In this document: one piece after another, positions 16,261 to 23,700 of the stretch
How positions within the stretch are numbered: the stretch's first letter is position 1
Layout of the letters: each line of letters starts with the position of its first letter
Assembly (NCBI GenBank): GCA_023400405.1
Contig: JAEXFD010000013.1
Span: forward strand, 248,001 to 312,000
Length of the DNA stretch: 64,000 nt
Reading direction: 5' to 3'
DNA from: Pseudomonadota bacterium
GTDB lineage: Bacteria > Pseudomonadota > Alphaproteobacteria > Sphingomonadales > Sphingomonadaceae
Notes under the pieces: generated by a model
Told to the model about the DNA's origin: nothing
Databases searched by the model: none
The model's input: the letters and a program-made list of their open reading frames with translations, nothing else
Position numbers and translations under genes: made by a program

Positions 16261-16609
16261 AGCTCGCGCTAGCCATCGAAAATGTCCGGTTCCAGTGACG
16301 AGGCCATGACCAACGCCGCCCCTTCGGACGGTGAGACGATGGTTGCCTGCTAGGCAATGCGTGCGGAACATGGCGTTCGAGCAGCGAACTCACCGCTGAT
16401 TGGCCGAATTGAAGCGGCCTCACCGAACAAACAACGTTTTATCGCGTGAGACGTCGCCGCCTGTGCGATTAAAGTCATAATTATCCTTTGGAAACATGCC
16501 GTTACTCGATCTTCCGGGGTCATGGACAGCAGTGGTCGCGCCGCGCTAGCCCCGTTAGCCGGCAAGGCCGGGCGCTTTCCGCCCGCCCTTTCGCGCTTTG
16601 GGAGATGTC
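16261..16609. other. Gene-free stretch after tRNA-Gln
   Basis: No protein with recognisable features lies here. A 22-codon ORF (ATG 16283) is too short to support. The region is slightly more AT-rich around 16420-16500, as expected for the promoter of the downstream peptidase. GGGAG (16600-16604) is the ribosome site for the GTG at 16610. No integrase or att repeat was seen next to the tRNA. Confidence 0.5.
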
Positions 16610-18775
16610 GTGGCTGCTGCGATCCGAACGAACCGGCGTCATTTGCTGGCAAGCGCGGCGGCAGCCGCCCTGACTTGGTTCGCGGGCAGGGTCGCAGCGG
16701 CAACCGCAAGCGGTCGGTGGCCGGCGCTCCCGCCGCCCAAGGCCCCGCGCGTCGATCATTGGATTACGCAGCTCGGCCGGAAACGCAACGACCCTTATTC
16801 GTGGCTGAAATACGTCCCCGCCAAGGGCAGCCGAAGCTTCGAGACGCTGCCGCCGATGGTGCATGACCAGCTTCAGGCGGAGGCGGACTATGCCGCCGCG
16901 ATGCTCGCGCCGCTCCAGCCGGAGCGCGAGCGGCTGCTTGCCGCGATGCTCGCGCGGGCGAGTGGCGGCGTGGCGGAGCCGCCCTTGCAGCGCGGCGCGT
17001 GGCGTTATGCCAGCCGCGTGCCCGAAGGCGGCGAACATGCCCTCCATTACCGCATCGGCGCGGACGGCAAGGAGCAGGTGCTGGTCGACGAGGCGCAGCG
17101 CGCCAAGGGCCATGCCTATTACCGGACGACCGGCCACCAGCCGAGCCCCGATCATCGCTATTTCGCCTGGGCCGAGGACGTGATCGGCAACGATCGGCAC
17201 CGGCTCTGCGTGCTCGATACCGCGACCGGCAAGGTCTCGATTCCCGTGGAGACCGATGCCTATGGCTATGGCGGACTGATCTTCGCGCCGTCCTCCGCCT
17301 GGCTGTTCTGGATCTGGCGCGACGCGCACAATCGGCCGACACGGCTCTATCGCTCGGCGCTGGCCGGGGGCGATCCGGTGCTCGCCTATGAGGAAGCCGA
17401 TCCGGCGATCTTCATGCAGGTCGGCCGCACTGCGGCGGACGGTTTCGTGCGCCTCACGCTTTCGGGCCCGGACACGGCCGAAGTCCGGCTGGTCGCCGCG
17501 GCCGACGAGGCGGGCGCGCCCAGGCTCGTCCGCGCCCGCGCCAGGGGCGTGACCTACGATATCGACGAGTGGCGCGGCGCGCTGCTGATGGTGACCGACG
17601 AAGGCGGCGCGTTCGATCGCAAGATCGTGTCGCTCGATCCCGCCACGTTGAAGGCCGGGGCCACGCTGGTGGCGCATCGCCCCGGCGTGCCGATCCTGTC
17701 GATCGCACCGTTCGAAAGCGCGCTGGTCCGCCTCGAGCGCGAGAACGGCCTCCACCGGATCGTCGTGCGACAGCCCGACGGGCGCGAACGGACGGTGGAC
17801 TTTCCCGAGGCCGCCTATGCCCTCGGGCTCCCCGAAGGCCAGGATTATCGCGCGCCCAGCGTCCGCATCACGCATGAATCGCCGGTGCAGCCGCGCCGCT
17901 GGCTCGATATCGACCTGGCCACCGGCAAGCAGGCGCTCGTCGCAGCCGAGGAGCTGCACGGCTTCGACGCGAGCGCCTATGTCGTCGAGCGGCTGAGCGC
18001 AAAGGCTCCCGACGGCGTCGACGTGCCGATCACCCTGGTTTCGCGCCGGGATGCGCCGAAGGACGGGCGCTCCCCGCTCCTCCTCTACGGCTATGGCGCT
18101 TATGGCGTGCCCAGCGACCCCCTCTTCTCGCTGCCGGCGACCGTGCTGATCGACCAGGGCTGGCGCTATGCGATCGCGCATGTCCGCGGCGGATCGGAAA
18201 AGGGCCGCCGCTGGTTCCTCGACGGGCGCTTGTTCGCCAAGCGCAATTCGATGACCGATTTCGTCGCCTGCGCCCAGGCGCTGTGCCGTGGAGGCTATAC
18301 CGGGCCCAAGCGCGTCGTCGCGTTCGGCCTGTCGGCCGGAGGCCTGCTGGTCGGCGGCGCGATGAACCTGGCGCCCGAGCTCTGGGCCGGCGTGATCGCC
18401 AAGGTGCCGTTCGTCGACATGCTCAACACGATGAGCGATGCCGATCACCCGCTGGTGCCGCTGTTCCGCCCCGATTGGGGCGATCCGCTCGCCGATCCCA
18501 AGGCCTATGACTATATCGCCTCGATCTCGCCCTATGAGAATGTCCGCGAGGCACCCTATCCGCCGCTGCTGTGCACCGCCGGGCTCAAGGACGATCGGGT
18601 GAGCTATTGGGAGCCGGCCAAGCTCGTCGCGCAGGTGCGGCGCCGCTCGACCAGCGGCAATCCGGCGATCCTGCTGGTCAATCCCGATGCCGGCCACCAG
18701 TCGAGCGGCGACCAGCGCGCCGAGTTCGACGAGATGGCGAAATTCTGGGCCTTCGCGGAGAATTGCGTGGCTTAG
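16610..18775 (+). CDS. ptrB: Oligopeptidase B (S9 family) with Tat-like signal
   Basis: A 721-residue serine oligopeptidase cleaving short peptides after Arg/Lys. A seven-bladed propeller (about residues 80-410) precedes the alpha/beta-hydrolase domain. The catalytic triad is Ser575 in GLSAGGLLVG, Asp661 in LKDDRVSYWEP and His696 in DAGHQSS, all typical of oligopeptidase B. The N-terminus has TNRRHLLASAAAAALTWF, a twin-arginine-like signal ending near VAAATA, so export to the periplasm is predicted, although E. coli PtrB is cytoplasmic. GTG 16610 was chosen for its GGGAG ribosome site; a TTG at 16598 is also in frame. The stop overlaps the convergent symporter stop. Confidence 0.9.
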   Translation: MAAAIRTNRRHLLASAAAAALTWFAGRVAAATASGRWPALPPPKAPRVDHWITQLGRKRNDPYSWLKYVPAKGSRSFETLPPMVHDQLQAEADYAAAMLAPLQPERERLLAAMLARASGGVAEPPLQRGAWRYASRVPEGGEHALHYRIGADGKEQVLVDEAQRAKGHAYYRTTGHQPSPDHRYFAWAEDVIGNDRHRLCVLDTATGKVSIPVETDAYGYGGLIFAPSSAWLFWIWRDAHNRPTRLYRSALAGGDPVLAYEEADPAIFMQVGRTAADGFVRLTLSGPDTAEVRLVAAADEAGAPRLVRARARGVTYDIDEWRGALLMVTDEGGAFDRKIVSLDPATLKAGATLVAHRPGVPILSIAPFESALVRLERENGLHRIVVRQPDGRERTVDFPEAAYALGLPEGQDYRAPSVRITHESPVQPRRWLDIDLATGKQALVAAEELHGFDASAYVVERLSAKAPDGVDVPITLVSRRDAPKDGRSPLLLYGYGAYGVPSDPLFSLPATVLIDQGWRYAIAHVRGGSEKGRRWFLDGRLFAKRNSMTDFVACAQALCRGGYTGPKRVVAFGLSAGGLLVGGAMNLAPELWAGVIAKVPFVDMLNTMSDADHPLVPLFRPDWGDPLADPKAYDYIASISPYENVREAPYPPLLCTAGLKDDRVSYWEPAKLVAQVRRRSTSGNPAILLVNPDAGHQSSGDQRAEFDEMAKFWAFAENCVA

Positions 18776-20052
18776 GCGCCGGGCTTCTCGCGCGCGGCCG
18801 CGATCCTAGTCACGGCCATGTCGGCCGTGACGTTGCCGACGGTACGAAAGATGTCGGGCACCGTCTCGACCGCGAGCAGCAGCGGCAGCACGTCGAGCGG
18901 CACGCCGAGCGCCAGGCAGACCGGGCCGATCGCCGTGAAGAACGACACCTGGCTGGGCAGGCCCACCGCGGCGAGGCTGACGATCGCGGCGACCAGCGCC
19001 CCCATCACGATCTGCGCGGGTCCGAGATGCACGCCGTAGAGCGACGCGACGAACAGGGCGACGGCGATGTTCGCGGCCGAGCTTGTCACCCGGAACAGCG
19101 ACACGGCCATCGGAAGGACGAGATTGCGCACGCGCTCGGGCACGTCGAGCCCCTTGTCGATCGCGGCGATCATCGCCGGCAGCGAGGCGATCGAGCTTTG
19201 GGTGCTGAAGGCGATCACCTGCGCGGCGAGCGCCCCCCGTGCGAAACGGGCGATGCCGATGCGTCCGAAGATCGCGACCACCGGATAGATCAGTAGCGTG
19301 ACGCTGGCGCAGGCGATGACGACGAGCGTGACATATTGCGCCAAGGCGCCGGCAGTGGCGAGCCCGCCCCGGCTCCCGGCGACGAAGGCGAGCGCGAACA
19401 CGCCGATCGGCGCGAGCACCAGTACCCAGCGGACGAGCACCAGCATGGCGTCGACGATGCCGTGGAAGAGGTTGAGCAGGGCCTCGCGCCGCTGTTCCGG
19501 GATGCGGGTCACTGCGAAGCCGAACAGCAGGGCGAAGACGACCAGCGGCACCATTTCGCCCTGTGCCGCGGCGCTGACTGGATTGACCGGGATGAAGCTC
19601 AGCAGCCATTCGGCGGTGAGCCCCACCTTGACGTCGGGCGCCAGCGCGCGGCCGCCGAGTTCCGCCGCCGCGCCGGCAGGCACCGGCCAGATCGCGAGCA
19701 GCGACGAGGTCAGCGCCGCGCTGAACAGCGCCGCCGCGACGAGGCCGATCGCGAAGAGCAGCAGAGCCCGGCCCGCCGCGCTACCCGCCCGCGCCGCATC
19801 CGCCGCGGAGGCGACGCCGGTCACGAGCAGGGCGAAGACGAGCGGCACGATCGTCATCCTGAGCCCGTCGAGCCAGGCGGTTCCGATCGTCTGCGCGACC
19901 GCATGTGCATCGCCGAGCCAGGAGGGATCGAGCCGTGCGATGCCGATCCCGGCGAGGAGGCCGGCGACCACGGCGATGAGGATGCGGACGGTGAGGGACA
20001 AGGTCATGCTCCGTCGAGAGAAGGTGCCGGCCGCCCTGCCGCGCGCGTTCAT
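18772..20052 (-). CDS. Dicarboxylate/amino-acid:cation symporter (DAACS/GltP family)
   Basis: A 426-residue inner-membrane secondary transporter coupling uptake of acidic amino acids or C4-dicarboxylates to Na+ or H+. About eight helices plus re-entrant loops are visible. Family markers include the serine-rich hairpin STQSSIASLPA (related to the SSSAATLP hairpin) and a later FRVTSSAANIAVALFVASLYG in helix 7, in place of the usual NMDG-type motif. The ATG at 20052 overlaps the stop of the upstream amidohydrolase gene (ATGA), implying coupling; MTLSLTVRIL at 20007 is an alternative start. The divergence from the classical NMDG motif leaves the substrate open. Confidence 0.82.
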   Translation of the reverse strand: MNARGRAAGTFSRRSMTLSLTVRILIAVVAGLLAGIGIARLDPSWLGDAHAVAQTIGTAWLDGLRMTIVPLVFALLVTGVASAADAARAGSAAGRALLLFAIGLVAAALFSAALTSSLLAIWPVPAGAAAELGGRALAPDVKVGLTAEWLLSFIPVNPVSAAAQGEMVPLVVFALLFGFAVTRIPEQRREALLNLFHGIVDAMLVLVRWVLVLAPIGVFALAFVAGSRGGLATAGALAQYVTLVVIACASVTLLIYPVVAIFGRIGIARFARGALAAQVIAFSTQSSIASLPAMIAAIDKGLDVPERVRNLVLPMAVSLFRVTSSAANIAVALFVASLYGVHLGPAQIVMGALVAAIVSLAAVGLPSQVSFFTAIGPVCLALGVPLDVLPLLLAVETVPDIFRTVGNVTADMAVTRIAAAREKPGA

Positions 20053-21074
20053 GCGATGGCGGCGTCGTAGCTGGCAAGGAAGGCCGCAAGATTTCTCGGC
20101 AGCGCCGGGCACAGATAGCCGCCCTCCTGGATGATCGCCGTGGGCTTGCCGAATCCGGCGATCAGCGCGGCCGCGCGCTCAAAGCCTTCGGTCGTCACCG
20201 CCATCGCCCCGATCGGATCGTCGATCGCGGCGTCGAGGCCGAGCGACAGCACCAGCGCCGGCGGATCGAAGCGCGCGATCCGATCGAGGCTCTTGGCGAT
20301 GGCATCGAGGAAGACGTCGTCCGCGGAGCCCAGGGGCAGCGGCAGATTTTGGTTGTAACCCTGGCCGGCGCCCTCCCCCGTCTCCTCGGCATAGCCGGTA
20401 AAATAGGGATAATAGTTGGACGTCTCGGCATGGAGCGAGACGAACAGCACGTCGGGGCGATCGTAGAAGATCGCCTGGGTGCCGTTGCCATGGTGGACGT
20501 CGATGTCGAGGATCGCCGCCGATCCGCGGGCCGCGACGATGCGCTGGGCGGCGACTGCGGCGTTGTTGAGATAGCAGAAGCCGCCGGCATGCGCGCCCGA
20601 GGCATGGTGCCCCGGCGGCCGGGCCAGCGCATAGGCCGTGCCGCCGCCCAGCGCCGCATCGGCGGCGTCCACGGCGGCATGCGCCGCGCCGGTGATCGCC
20701 GCCCAGGTACCGGCGCGCAGCGGGGTCGAGGTATCGGTCATGTGATAGCCGAGTTGGCCGAGCAGCCCTTCCGGGCGGCGATGCGGCGTCCAGGGCGCGA
20801 ATTGGGTGGGCAGGATTTCCTCGATGCCCGGCTCGGCCGCTATCGCGCGGTCCCAGCCGCCCGAGAGCAGTTCTAAGTAACCTGAATCGTGCACCGCCGC
20901 GATGGGCGCGAGGTCATGTTCCCTCGCTTCGACCACTCGATGGCCGCCCTCGGTCACCGCCGCCTTCAGCACCTCGTAGCGGCCGACGGATTCGGGATGC
21001 TCGATCGGGCGGCCGCGGCGGTAAAAGCTCTTGGGGTCGTGACGAATGGCGGCGGACGAATGGTAGACGAGCAT
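20049..21074 (-). CDS. Histone-deacetylase-like amidohydrolase (class II type)
   Basis: A 341-residue zinc amidohydrolase related to acetylpolyamine and acetoin-utilisation-type deacetylases. Conserved elements are ALARPPGHHA (tandem catalytic His), GGFCYLNNAAVAAQ, DIDVHHGNGTQ (zinc-binding Asp and His), SLHAETSNYYPYFTG, and LSLGLDAAIDDP (second zinc Asp). The C-terminal IIQEGGYL closes the active site. The ATG at 21074 follows AGGGGA; the longer version adds 21 unlike residues. It is coupled to a dicarboxylate/amino-acid symporter, which suggests deacetylation of an imported N-acetylated metabolite such as a polyamine or amino acid (inference). Confidence 0.87.
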   Translation of the reverse strand: MLVYHSSAAIRHDPKSFYRRGRPIEHPESVGRYEVLKAAVTEGGHRVVEAREHDLAPIAAVHDSGYLELLSGGWDRAIAAEPGIEEILPTQFAPWTPHRRPEGLLGQLGYHMTDTSTPLRAGTWAAITGAAHAAVDAADAALGGGTAYALARPPGHHASGAHAGGFCYLNNAAVAAQRIVAARGSAAILDIDVHHGNGTQAIFYDRPDVLFVSLHAETSNYYPYFTGYAEETGEGAGQGYNQNLPLPLGSADDVFLDAIAKSLDRIARFDPPALVLSLGLDAAIDDPIGAMAVTTEGFERAAALIAGFGKPTAIIQEGGYLCPALPRNLAAFLASYDAAIA

Positions 21075-21288
21075 CGAACGGGGTTCCCCTGCTGGGCGTT
21101 CCCGAAACGCTAGCGCCGGCGAGCGAGCCCTGTCCACGAAGCCGCCGGAGCGCCCAAGTTACTGATATTCATATTCTTTGAGCAGATGCATCGAACAACT
21201 GGCGGCCGGGGCGGGAAAATCGCGTCGATTGTTCGACGCGGGCGGTCAGATCAGCGGCTTGGGTCGAAAATCGAGCGGTGCGCGCGGG

Positions 21289-21726
21289 TCAGACGCTGCT
21301 AAGCAACAGGCTCGTCTCGCTATTGGCAACGCCGTCGATCATCCGCACCTCCCGCAGCACGCGATCGAAATCGGACAGGCTCTTTGCCTGGATATCGGCG
21401 ACGAGGTCCCAATTGCCGTTGGTGGTGTGGAGGCTGCGGATCTCGGCGATCCCGCGCAGCTTGTGGATCACCTGCGTCGTCGATTTGCCGGTGACTTCGA
21501 TCATCATCACCGCGCGGATAGTCAGCTCGTCATAATCCTCGCGCACCCGCACGGTGAACCCGAGCAGCGCGCCGGTTTCGAGCAGCCGGTCAAGCCGGTT
21601 CTGCACCGTCCCGCGTGCCACGCCCAAGGCATCCGCCAGCTTGGCCAGCGGCGCGCGACCGTCGGTTCGCAGATGGGCGATGATCCGGCGATCAAGGTCG
21701 TCGGGGATGAACTTGGCGATACTCAT
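21289..21726 (-). CDS. Lrp/AsnC-family regulator, divergent from ornithine cyclodeaminase
   Basis: A 145-residue amino-acid-responsive regulator. The helix-turn-helix (DLDRRIIAHLRTDGRAPLAKLADALGVARGTVQNRLDRLLETG) spans about residues 8-52 and a RAM ligand domain follows (MIEVTGKSTTQVIHKLRGIAEIRSLHTTNGNWDLVADI). The start at 21726 is the first ATG directly before the family sequence. It is transcribed away from ocd across a 144-base spacer with 20-base-phased repeats, so autoregulation and control of ocd by ornithine, arginine or proline is likely (inference). Confidence 0.9.
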   Translation of the reverse strand: MSIAKFIPDDLDRRIIAHLRTDGRAPLAKLADALGVARGTVQNRLDRLLETGALLGFTVRVREDYDELTIRAVMMIEVTGKSTTQVIHKLRGIAEIRSLHTTNGNWDLVADIQAKSLSDFDRVLREVRMIDGVANSETSLLLSSV

Positions 21727-21758
21727 CCTAAGCCCTGCAGTGACGATTCGTTCAATTC

Positions 21759-21808
21759 GGCTGCGCAACATTACCAAAGGCTGCGCAATTTTGAAGCTGG
21801 ATTGCGAT
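21759..21808. promoter_or_regulatory. Helically phased repeats between the Lrp and ocd genes
   Basis: GGCTGCGCAA occurs at 21759-21768 and again at 21779-21788, and a weaker relative GGATTGCGAT begins at 21799, giving an exact 20-base period (about two DNA turns). Lrp/AsnC octamers wrap DNA at phased sites, so this fits an operator array serving both divergent genes. Confidence 0.5.
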
Positions 21809-21870
21809 TTCGGCAGAGCAGGCGTCACGCATAGGCTTTGGCCGCCAAACGCAATCGAAAAGGTTCCGAA

Positions 21871-22917
21871 ATGCCGCCAGCGCCGTCTGATCTCGCCTAT
21901 ATTCCCTTCGTCAGCGTCGAGAACATGATGCGGCTTGTGCATCATTACGGCGTCGAGCAGGTGCTCCTCGAACTCACCGACGCGGTCGAGCAGGACTATC
22001 GGCGCTGGGAGCTGTTCGAGAAATCGCCACGCCTAGCCTCGCATTCGCGCGAGGGCGTGATCGAGCTGATGCCGACATCGGACGGCGAAGTGTTCAGCTT
22101 CAAATATGTGAACGGCCATCCGAGCAACGCCGCCAAGGGCTATCAGACGGTCGCCGCCTTCGGCCTGCTCGCGCGGGTCGACACCGGCTATCCGGTGATG
22201 CTCGCCGAGATGACCTTGCTCACGGCGCTACGCACCGCCGCGACCTCGGCGATGGCGGCGCGCCATCTGGCGCCGCGCGGCTCGCGCGTGATGGCGCTGA
22301 TCGGGAATGGCGCCCAGGCCGAATTCCAGGCGCTGGCGATGAAGGCGGTGATCGGGATCGAGGAAGTTCGCCTCTACGACATCGATCCGCGCGCGACGGA
22401 GAAGACCGCGCGCAACCTGGCCGGCAGCGGCCTGCGCATCGTTTCCTGCGCGAGCTCGCAGGAAGCGATCGAAGGCGCCCAGGTCGTCACCACCTGCACC
22501 GCCGACAAGGCCTATGCGACGATCCTCACCGACAACATGGTCGGCGCCGGCATCCACATCAACGCGATCGGGGGCGACTGCCCCGGCAAGACCGAGCTGC
22601 ACAAGGACATCCTCACGCGCGCCGACACCTTCGTCGAATTCGAGCCCCAGACCCGGATCGAAGGCGAGATCCAGCAGATGGACGCCAGCTATCCGGTCAC
22701 CGAATTCTATCGCGTGCTCGACGGCAGCGCGCCGGGCCGCCGCGATGCGCGGCAGATCACCCTGTTCGACAGCGTCGGCTTCGCGACCGAGGACTTCTCG
22801 GCGCTGCGCTACATCCACTCGAAGCTGGAAGGCACCGACTTCTTCCAGCAGATCGACATCCTGGCCGATCCCGACGATCCGCGTGACCTGTTCGGCATGC
22901 TCCAGCGCGCGGCCTGA
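21871..22917 (+). CDS. ocd: Ornithine cyclodeaminase
   Basis: A 348-residue NAD-dependent enzyme of the ornithine cyclodeaminase / mu-crystallin family, converting L-ornithine to L-proline and ammonia. The substrate-binding FSFKYVNGHPSNAAKGYQTVAAFGLLARVDTGYPVML block (Lys and Arg contacts), the ALRTAATSAMAARHLA helix, and the dinucleotide motif ALIGNGAQAEFQ are visible, followed by DIDPRATEK and AIGGDCPGKTEL with the catalytic Asp. The ATG at 21871 follows AAAGG; a TTG start at 21838 is less likely. It is divergent from an Lrp/AsnC regulator. It connects arginine/ornithine breakdown with proline supply. Confidence 0.92.
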   Translation: MPPAPSDLAYIPFVSVENMMRLVHHYGVEQVLLELTDAVEQDYRRWELFEKSPRLASHSREGVIELMPTSDGEVFSFKYVNGHPSNAAKGYQTVAAFGLLARVDTGYPVMLAEMTLLTALRTAATSAMAARHLAPRGSRVMALIGNGAQAEFQALAMKAVIGIEEVRLYDIDPRATEKTARNLAGSGLRIVSCASSQEAIEGAQVVTTCTADKAYATILTDNMVGAGIHINAIGGDCPGKTELHKDILTRADTFVEFEPQTRIEGEIQQMDASYPVTEFYRVLDGSAPGRRDARQITLFDSVGFATEDFSALRYIHSKLEGTDFFQQIDILADPDDPRDLFGMLQRAA

Positions 22918-22933
22918 GCCGCCGAGTCTGTTT

Positions 22934-22957
22934 GGAATGCGCCTGACGGCGCATTCC
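22934..22957 (+). terminator. Hairpin after ocd
   Basis: GGAATGCGCC (22934-22943) and GGCGCATTCC (22948-22957) form a perfect 10-base-pair stem with a TGAC loop, 16 bases after the ocd stop. There is no T tract, so termination is likely but not certain. Confidence 0.5.
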
Positions 22958-23036
22958 GGCACCGGCCCGCTTCCCCACCCGGCCACCCATTAAGGTAGTC
23001 TGGCTGGGTGGCGGGGTGGGGGAGCGGGCCGGTGCC
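22958..23036. repeat. 31-base inverted repeat between convergent ocd and Lrp genes
   Basis: Arm 22958-22988 matches the reverse complement of arm 23006-23036 at 29 of 31 positions, with a 17-base loop (22989-23005). It directly follows the ocd hairpin and precedes the stop of the convergent Lrp gene at 23055. It could be a strong bidirectional transcription barrier or a small repetitive element. Confidence 0.7.
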
Positions 23037-23054
23037 GCCGGGAAAAAGAGACCC

Positions 23055-23522
23055 TCAGCGCTGGGGGATTGGATAGCCGCTGAACGGCTTCAGTTCCTGC
23101 ATCACGACATGGCTCACCATCTTCTCGACCTTGTTCTGCGGGGCGAGGAGACGGTGGGCGAAGCCCTGCCATTCGCGGATGTCGGCGAGCAGGAACTTGA
23201 CGATGTAATCGAACGGCCCGTTGACGCGCAGCACCTCGATCACTTCGGGGGTCGAGAGCAGCAGTTCGTCGAACCGGGCGATGTCGTCGGGAACGTGCGA
23301 GGCGAGCGAAATCTCGGCGACCATCACGAAGGTCGGTCGCACGCGGTCGATCGCAATCGCGGCATGATAGCCCAGGATATAGCCTTCATCCTCGAGCTGC
23401 TTGACGCGTGTCACGCAGGCGCTCGGCGACAGCGCGACGCGATTGGCCAGCTCGCGATAGGTGATCGTGTTGTTCGCCTGCAGTTCGTGCAGAATCTTCA
23501 GGTCGCGCTTGTCGAGGTTCAC
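23055..23522 (-). CDS. Lrp/AsnC-family regulator (second copy)
   Basis: A 155-residue Lrp/AsnC regulator. The DNA-binding part (LDKRDLKILHELQANNTITYRELANRVALSPSACVTRVKQLEDEGYILG) resembles global Lrp-type proteins with the SPSAC recognition helix, and the RAM domain follows (FVMVAEISL ... EVIEVLRVNGPFDYIVKFLLADIREWQGFA). The GTG at 23522 is preceded by GGGAAAGGG; the longer ATG version adds 13 unrelated residues. It converges on ocd and is not close in sequence to the regulator at 21289. Target and ligand are unknown. Confidence 0.9.
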   Translation of the reverse strand: MNLDKRDLKILHELQANNTITYRELANRVALSPSACVTRVKQLEDEGYILGYHAAIAIDRVRPTFVMVAEISLASHVPDDIARFDELLLSTPEVIEVLRVNGPFDYIVKFLLADIREWQGFAHRLLAPQNKVEKMVSHVVMQELKPFSGYPIPQR

Positions 23523-23700
23523 TCCAACCCTTTCCCCGGGACGCCGCGAGTGCGGGCGCACGCATCTTCTTCACCCGCGTGCAGCGCAGCAAGCGCAAAC
23601 TTCCCCGAATTGCGCCCGCCGTCGAATAAGGCGCCCGGGCGTGATCGGCTCCGGCCGACGCGTGACGAGGTGGAGGTGCTGCGCCGTCGCGCCAGCGGCG

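Noticed and set aside
16283..16351. A 22-codon ORF just after tRNA-Gln
   Set aside because: It has no ribosome site or recognisable sequence; too short to support.
16520..18697. A 725-codon open frame antisense to oligopeptidase B
   Set aside because: The sense strand has a full catalytic triad and propeller. The antisense frame is rich in Arg, Gly and Ala and has no motif.
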